DNA of 64,000 bases from Rhodoferax sp. GTDB lineage: Bacteria; Pseudomonadota; Gammaproteobacteria; Burkholderiales; Burkholderiaceae_C. Below the pieces are notes generated by a model. The model had not been told where the DNA came from, did no database searches, and saw nothing but the letters and a program-made list of their open reading frames with translations. A program made the translations under genes and the position numbers. Each line of letters begins with the position of its first letter. Within the stretch, counting starts at the first letter, position 1. The stretch covers positions 1-64,000 of the forward strand of contig JACKLK010000009.1 in NCBI GenBank assembly GCA_024236015.1, written 5' to 3'. Of this stretch, positions 61,379 through 64,000 are shown piece by piece.

Positions 61379-62092
61379 ATGAACCAGGATGAACTCAAGG
61401 CCGTTTTCGACCAACAGGCGCCCGGCTACGAACGGCAGCAGCAACGGTTGGCACCGGTACACGACGGCCTGTATTTTCAGCTGCAATGGATCTTGTCCGG
61501 GTTGCCGCGATCGGCCCGCATCCTGTGCGTCGGGCTGGGAGCCGGCGCGGAGCTGTCCTATCTGGCCGGCAGGTTTCCGGGTTGGAGCTTCACCGCTGTC
61601 GAACCCTCCGAGGCCATGCTGAGCGCGTGCCGTCGAAGAGCCGAGACCGAGGGGTTTGCGTCGCGCTGCATGTTTCACGAGGGTTACCTGGAGTCGCTGC
61701 CGGATGTCGAACCCCATGACGCCGCGACCTGTTTCATGGTTTCGCAATTCATGCTCGATCCCGAAGTGCGTTCGCGCTTCTTTCATGCCATCGCCATGCG
61801 GTTGCGAACCGACGGCATCCTGGTCAGCGCGGACCTGGCCTCGGAAGTCGGCTCCATCGAGTACCAGGCCCTGCTCAGGACGTGGGTGACGATGCTGCAC
61901 GCGGCAGACGTGCCGCCGGGCGCCCTTGAAAAGACACATGCGGCCTGGACAAAGGATGTTGCCATGCTGCCGCCCGGCGAGGTCAAGTCCATCATCGAGC
62001 GAGGCGGTTTCGATAGACCCGTTCAGTTCTATCAGGCCGGATTCGTCCATGCCTGGTTTGCCCGGCGGTTGGTGCAACAAGATGCCGGCTGA
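61379..62092 (+). CDS. Class I SAM-dependent methyltransferase
   Basis: A 237-residue protein from MNQDELKAVFDQQAPGYERQQQRLAPVHDGL. SAM motif I is ILCVGLGAGAELSYLAGRFPGWSFTAVEPSEAMLSACR (about residues 48-85), with acidic Glu in VEPS; post motifs MVSQFMLD and GILVSADLAS follow. It resembles small-molecule methyltransferases of unknown substrate. GGGAGG precedes the ATG. Confidence 0.85.
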   Translation: MNQDELKAVFDQQAPGYERQQQRLAPVHDGLYFQLQWILSGLPRSARILCVGLGAGAELSYLAGRFPGWSFTAVEPSEAMLSACRRRAETEGFASRCMFHEGYLESLPDVEPHDAATCFMVSQFMLDPEVRSRFFHAIAMRLRTDGILVSADLASEVGSIEYQALLRTWVTMLHAADVPPGALEKTHAAWTKDVAMLPPGEVKSIIERGGFDRPVQFYQAGFVHAWFARRLVQQDAG

Positions 62093-62099
62093 CCGATCC

Positions 62100-62270
62100 A
62101 TGCGGCGGGAGTCGCGTGGCGCATGGCGCAAGGGGGACGACGTGCGCCTGCGAGAACTGCTGCATGTGCTGCGCGAGACGTTTCAGGCGTCGGCGCCGAG
62201 GGGGCCGCAACGGCCGAATGCCGGTTTGCCGCCGATCGCGCGGCCCGGTGGTCTTGTGCATGGAGGATGA
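62100..62270 (+). CDS. Doubtful small open frame, 56 residues
   Basis: A frame MRRESRGAWRKGDDVRLRELLHVLRETFQASAPRG fills the gap between the methyltransferase and the DUF486 gene. No ribosome site and no family are seen; it is listed because the 184-base gap would otherwise be empty. Confidence 0.2.
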   Translation: MRRESRGAWRKGDDVRLRELLHVLRETFQASAPRGPQRPNAGLPPIARPGGLVHGG

Positions 62271-62276
62271 TCGCCG

Positions 62277-62633
62277 ATGCGCCCGTTTTTCCTGACCGTC
62301 ACGCTGCTGACGCTGAGCAATGTCTTCATGACCTTTGCCTGGTACGCGCACCTGAAGGAGCTGAGCCACAAACCCTGGGTGATCGCCGCGCTGCTGAGCT
62401 GGGGCATCGCCTTGTTCGAATACATGCTCCAGGTGCCGGCCAACCGCATCGGGTACACCGTCATGTCGGTGGCCCAGCTCAAGATCCTGCAGGAGGTCAT
62501 CACCTTGTCCGTCTTCGTGCCCTTTGCCGTGCTCTACCTCAAGGAGCCGCTGAAGCTGGACTATCTGTGGGCCGGCCTGTGCATGCTGGCCGCCGTCTAT
62601 TTCATCTTCCGAAGTCGCTGGAGTGGCGGCTGA
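62277..62633 (+). CDS. DUF486 (DMT-like) small membrane protein
   Basis: A 118-residue protein with four membrane segments, MRPFFLTVTLLTLSNVFMTFAWYAHLKEL, WVIAALLSWGIALFEYMLQVPANRIGY, and a C-terminal LDYLWAGLCMLAAVYFIFR. ALFEYMLQVPANRIGY is the signature of the DUF486 family, related to EmrE-like small multidrug resistance proteins. Function is not known. GGAGG lies ten bases upstream. Confidence 0.88.
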   Translation: MRPFFLTVTLLTLSNVFMTFAWYAHLKELSHKPWVIAALLSWGIALFEYMLQVPANRIGYTVMSVAQLKILQEVITLSVFVPFAVLYLKEPLKLDYLWAGLCMLAAVYFIFRSRWSGG

Positions 62634-62660
62634 GGCCGAGGTCCGGCCAAAGGTGCATCC

Positions 62661-63086
62661 ATGCCGTTGATTGCCGTCACGCGACTGCGCATCCGTTCGC
62701 CCTGGTACTTGCCTGCTTTTCAGTGGCATGCGTTTCGCGCGGCCCGCCAGGCGCGCACCGCGCCCGGCCACCTGGACATGGCATTGTTCAACGATGCGCA
62801 CCGGGCGTTCTGGACCTGTACCGCCTGGACGGATCTGGAGGCGATGCGCACCTACCTGGCGGCCGAGCCGCATCGCAGTGCCATGCGCAAGCTCGCGCAC
62901 TGGTGCGACGAGGCCAGCGTCGTCCATTGGACGCAGGATTCCCGCGCGTTGCCGACCTGGCGGGCCGCGCACGCGCGGATGCAGCAAGAGGGGCGCCCGT
63001 CCCGGGTGGATCACCCGTCACCGGACCATGTCGACTTTCGGATCGCCGTGCCACGGCAATCCGACCGTCCGAAGCCGGGGCCCTGA
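62661..63086 (+). CDS. ABM-like dimeric alpha/beta-barrel protein
   Basis: A 141-residue protein, MPLIAVTRLRIRSPWYLPAFQWHAFRAARQARTAPGHLDMALFNDAHRAFWTCTAWTDLEAMRTYL. The pattern beta-alpha-beta with AFWTCTAWTDLEAM and HW is that of monooxygenase-like stress-responsive barrel proteins. No cofactor residue is certain. It lies 27 bases after the DUF486 gene. Confidence 0.65.
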   Translation: MPLIAVTRLRIRSPWYLPAFQWHAFRAARQARTAPGHLDMALFNDAHRAFWTCTAWTDLEAMRTYLAAEPHRSAMRKLAHWCDEASVVHWTQDSRALPTWRAAHARMQQEGRPSRVDHPSPDHVDFRIAVPRQSDRPKPGP

Positions 63087-63246
63087 TGCACGTAAATCCA
63101 ACGCGCCGGATCGGCGTGCCAGCCCCGCAGCTCCGCGTGCGCTCGCGCGGCCGCGCGGCTGCCGTCCGCCCGCATCGATCGCCCGGCAGCACGCCGATGC
63201 CGCTATTCTTCGCTGTCGGCAAACCGATCCGGCACAAGGAAACGTC

Positions 63247-63606
63247 TTGATCCCTACCGCAGCACTCGTCGGAGTCGTGGCCCTGTGCGCCTTGCTGGTC
63301 TTTTTCTGGAGACGCAACGGGATCGGCTCGGGCCGCGGCTACGGCAATCGTGTTGCCGCGCATATCGGCATTCCGAAAAGCCTGTTTCATTCGTTGATGG
63401 CGCATGGCGCGCCCGGTTCGTACCGGCAGTTGCTGGCGTCGCTCGAGAAGGCCGGGTTGACGCTGGACCAGGCCGGTGCGGAGCTGGCACCCACGCTGGC
63501 CAAGGGCGTCGAACGCATGGAGGCCCATTTCGGCCCGCAGGAGACGCTCGAGGCAGTCAAGCCGCTGGTCGCCCGGCTGGTCTCCATGGGCAGTTCATCG
63601 GGCTGA
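63247..63606 (+). CDS. Small single-pass membrane protein
   Basis: A 119-residue protein from a TTG codon with AAGGA six bases upstream. It opens IPTAALVGVVALCALLVFFWRR, one membrane helix, then a soluble helical part of about 95 residues (GIPKSLFHSLMAHGAPGSYRQLLASLEKAGLTLDQAGAEL). I do not recognise the family. The clear ribosome site and codon pattern support coding. Confidence 0.6.
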   Translation: MIPTAALVGVVALCALLVFFWRRNGIGSGRGYGNRVAAHIGIPKSLFHSLMAHGAPGSYRQLLASLEKAGLTLDQAGAELAPTLAKGVERMEAHFGPQETLEAVKPLVARLVSMGSSSG

Positions 63607-63672
63607 CGTGCCGGCACGCGCGCTGCGTGCGCCTGTACCCGGCAGGGCCGCATTTCGCGGCACAATCGTGCC

Positions 63673-64000
63673 ATGCATGTCGCCATCCTGACCTTCCAGG
63701 GCTTCAACGAGCTGGACTCGCTGGTCGCGCTGGGCATTCTCAACCGCATCAAGAAGCCGCACTGGCGGGTCAGCCTGTGTTGTCCGGAGCCGGCGGTCAC
63801 GTCGATGAACGGGGTCGTCGTGCATGCGCAGTCGCGCCTGGAGGAGGCCGCCACGGCCGATGCCGTCATCGTGGGCAGCGGCATCAAGACCCGCGAGGTT
63901 GTCGCGGACGCGTCGCTGATGGCTTCGCTGCGGCTCGATCCCGCCCGCCAGCTCATCGCCGCCCAGTGTTCCGGCACCCTGGTGCTCGCGAAACTCGGCC
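63673..64000 (+). CDS. DJ-1/PfpI-family protein (N-terminal part)
   Basis: The gene runs off the right edge of the window. It starts MHVAILTFQGFNELDSLVALGILNRIK, with VTSMNGVVVHAQSRLEEAATADAVIVGSG, and reaches QLIAAQCSGTLVLAKLG. There the Cys of the nucleophile elbow is in place. This matches the DJ-1/PfpI family (glyoxalase-like or chaperone-like members). The role cannot be set without the C-terminus. Confidence 0.83.
   Translation, partial: MHVAILTFQGFNELDSLVALGILNRIKKPHWRVSLCCPEPAVTSMNGVVVHAQSRLEEAATADAVIVGSGIKTREVVADASLMASLRLDPARQLIAAQCSGTLVLAKLG

Overview
The window is a high-GC chromosomal segment that looks betaproteobacterial, most like Burkholderiales. Evidence for this is the narK1-narK2-narGHJ order with narXL beside it, a Bug-type solute-binding protein, a stand-alone infA, unimodular QueF, and the housekeeping set cysM/valS/tusA. 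Almost all genes are intact and tightly packed, many with 4-base ATGA or GTGA overlaps. The clear exception is an AT-richer, decayed stretch at about 56.4-60.9 kb.

Layout. 1-9.3 kb: a respiratory nitrate reductase operon (narK1, narK2, narG, narH, start of narJ, minus strand) with an FNR-type box in front. Its nitrate-sensing regulators narX and narL lie at 8.7-11.3 kb, followed by a thiolase and a Tat-exported intradiol-dioxygenase-like protein. 13.5-16 kb: a Cpx-like unit (Spy/CpxP-like lipoprotein broken by a stop codon, OmpR-type regulator, sensor kinase). 16-28.5 kb: RluA-type pseudouridine synthase, PAS hybrid kinase, 5'-nucleotidase, ceramidase-family membrane protein, an Mrr-like membrane protein, class IV aminotransferase, Nudix, SDR, infA and glutathione-dependent formaldehyde dehydrogenase. 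28.6-33.8 kb: a partner-switching signalling module (STAS protein, metallo-beta-lactamase-fold protein, CHASE2-PP2C phosphatase, RsbW-like kinase) with OmpA-like and FecR proteins inside it. 33.8-38.6 kb: Bug protein, flavin/2Fe-2S reductase, NAD-epimerase-like protein and an HtrA-like pseudoprotease. 38.7-43.6 kb: tRNA-Leu(CAA), cysM, Nudix, tusA-like, valS. 43.7-46.3 kb: a small aromatic-catabolic operon (VOC protein, FAD monooxygenase, DUF2783). 46.5-49.2 kb: a rubrerythrin / CCG-type Fe-S protein / DUF3501 cluster behind a Fur-like box. 49.3-53.7 kb: Gfo/Idh oxidoreductase, yaaA, two alpha/beta hydrolases, queF.

The most notable feature is a chromosomal integron at 54.0-60.5 kb. An intact integron integrase gene (intI, minus strand) sits behind a sigma70-like promoter that overlaps a LexA-like box. 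Its stop codon overlaps the GTG start of dinB (DNA polymerase IV), so the two look like one SOS-controlled transcription unit. On the other side of intI, an array of about seven gene cassettes runs rightwards. I located core sites and partial attC sites by the GTTRRRY/RYYYAAC rule. For three cassettes the inner R'' sequence is the reverse complement of that cassette's own first bases (7/7, 7/7 and 6/7). The first cassette gene, a lipoprotein, is intact. The others are decayed: a toxin-antitoxin pair, a RibD-C/DHFR-family gene, an open reading frame with an amber codon, and a GNAT acetyltransferase. The lesions are mostly single-base deletions. One attC appears split by the remnant of an IS110/IS1111-family element, a family known to target attC sites.

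Right of the integron (60.9-64 kb) are ordinary small genes: VOC protein, methyltransferase, DUF486 membrane protein, an ABM-like protein, a small membrane-anchored protein and the start of a DJ-1/PfpI protein. All family calls come from reading motifs by eye; no database search was run.
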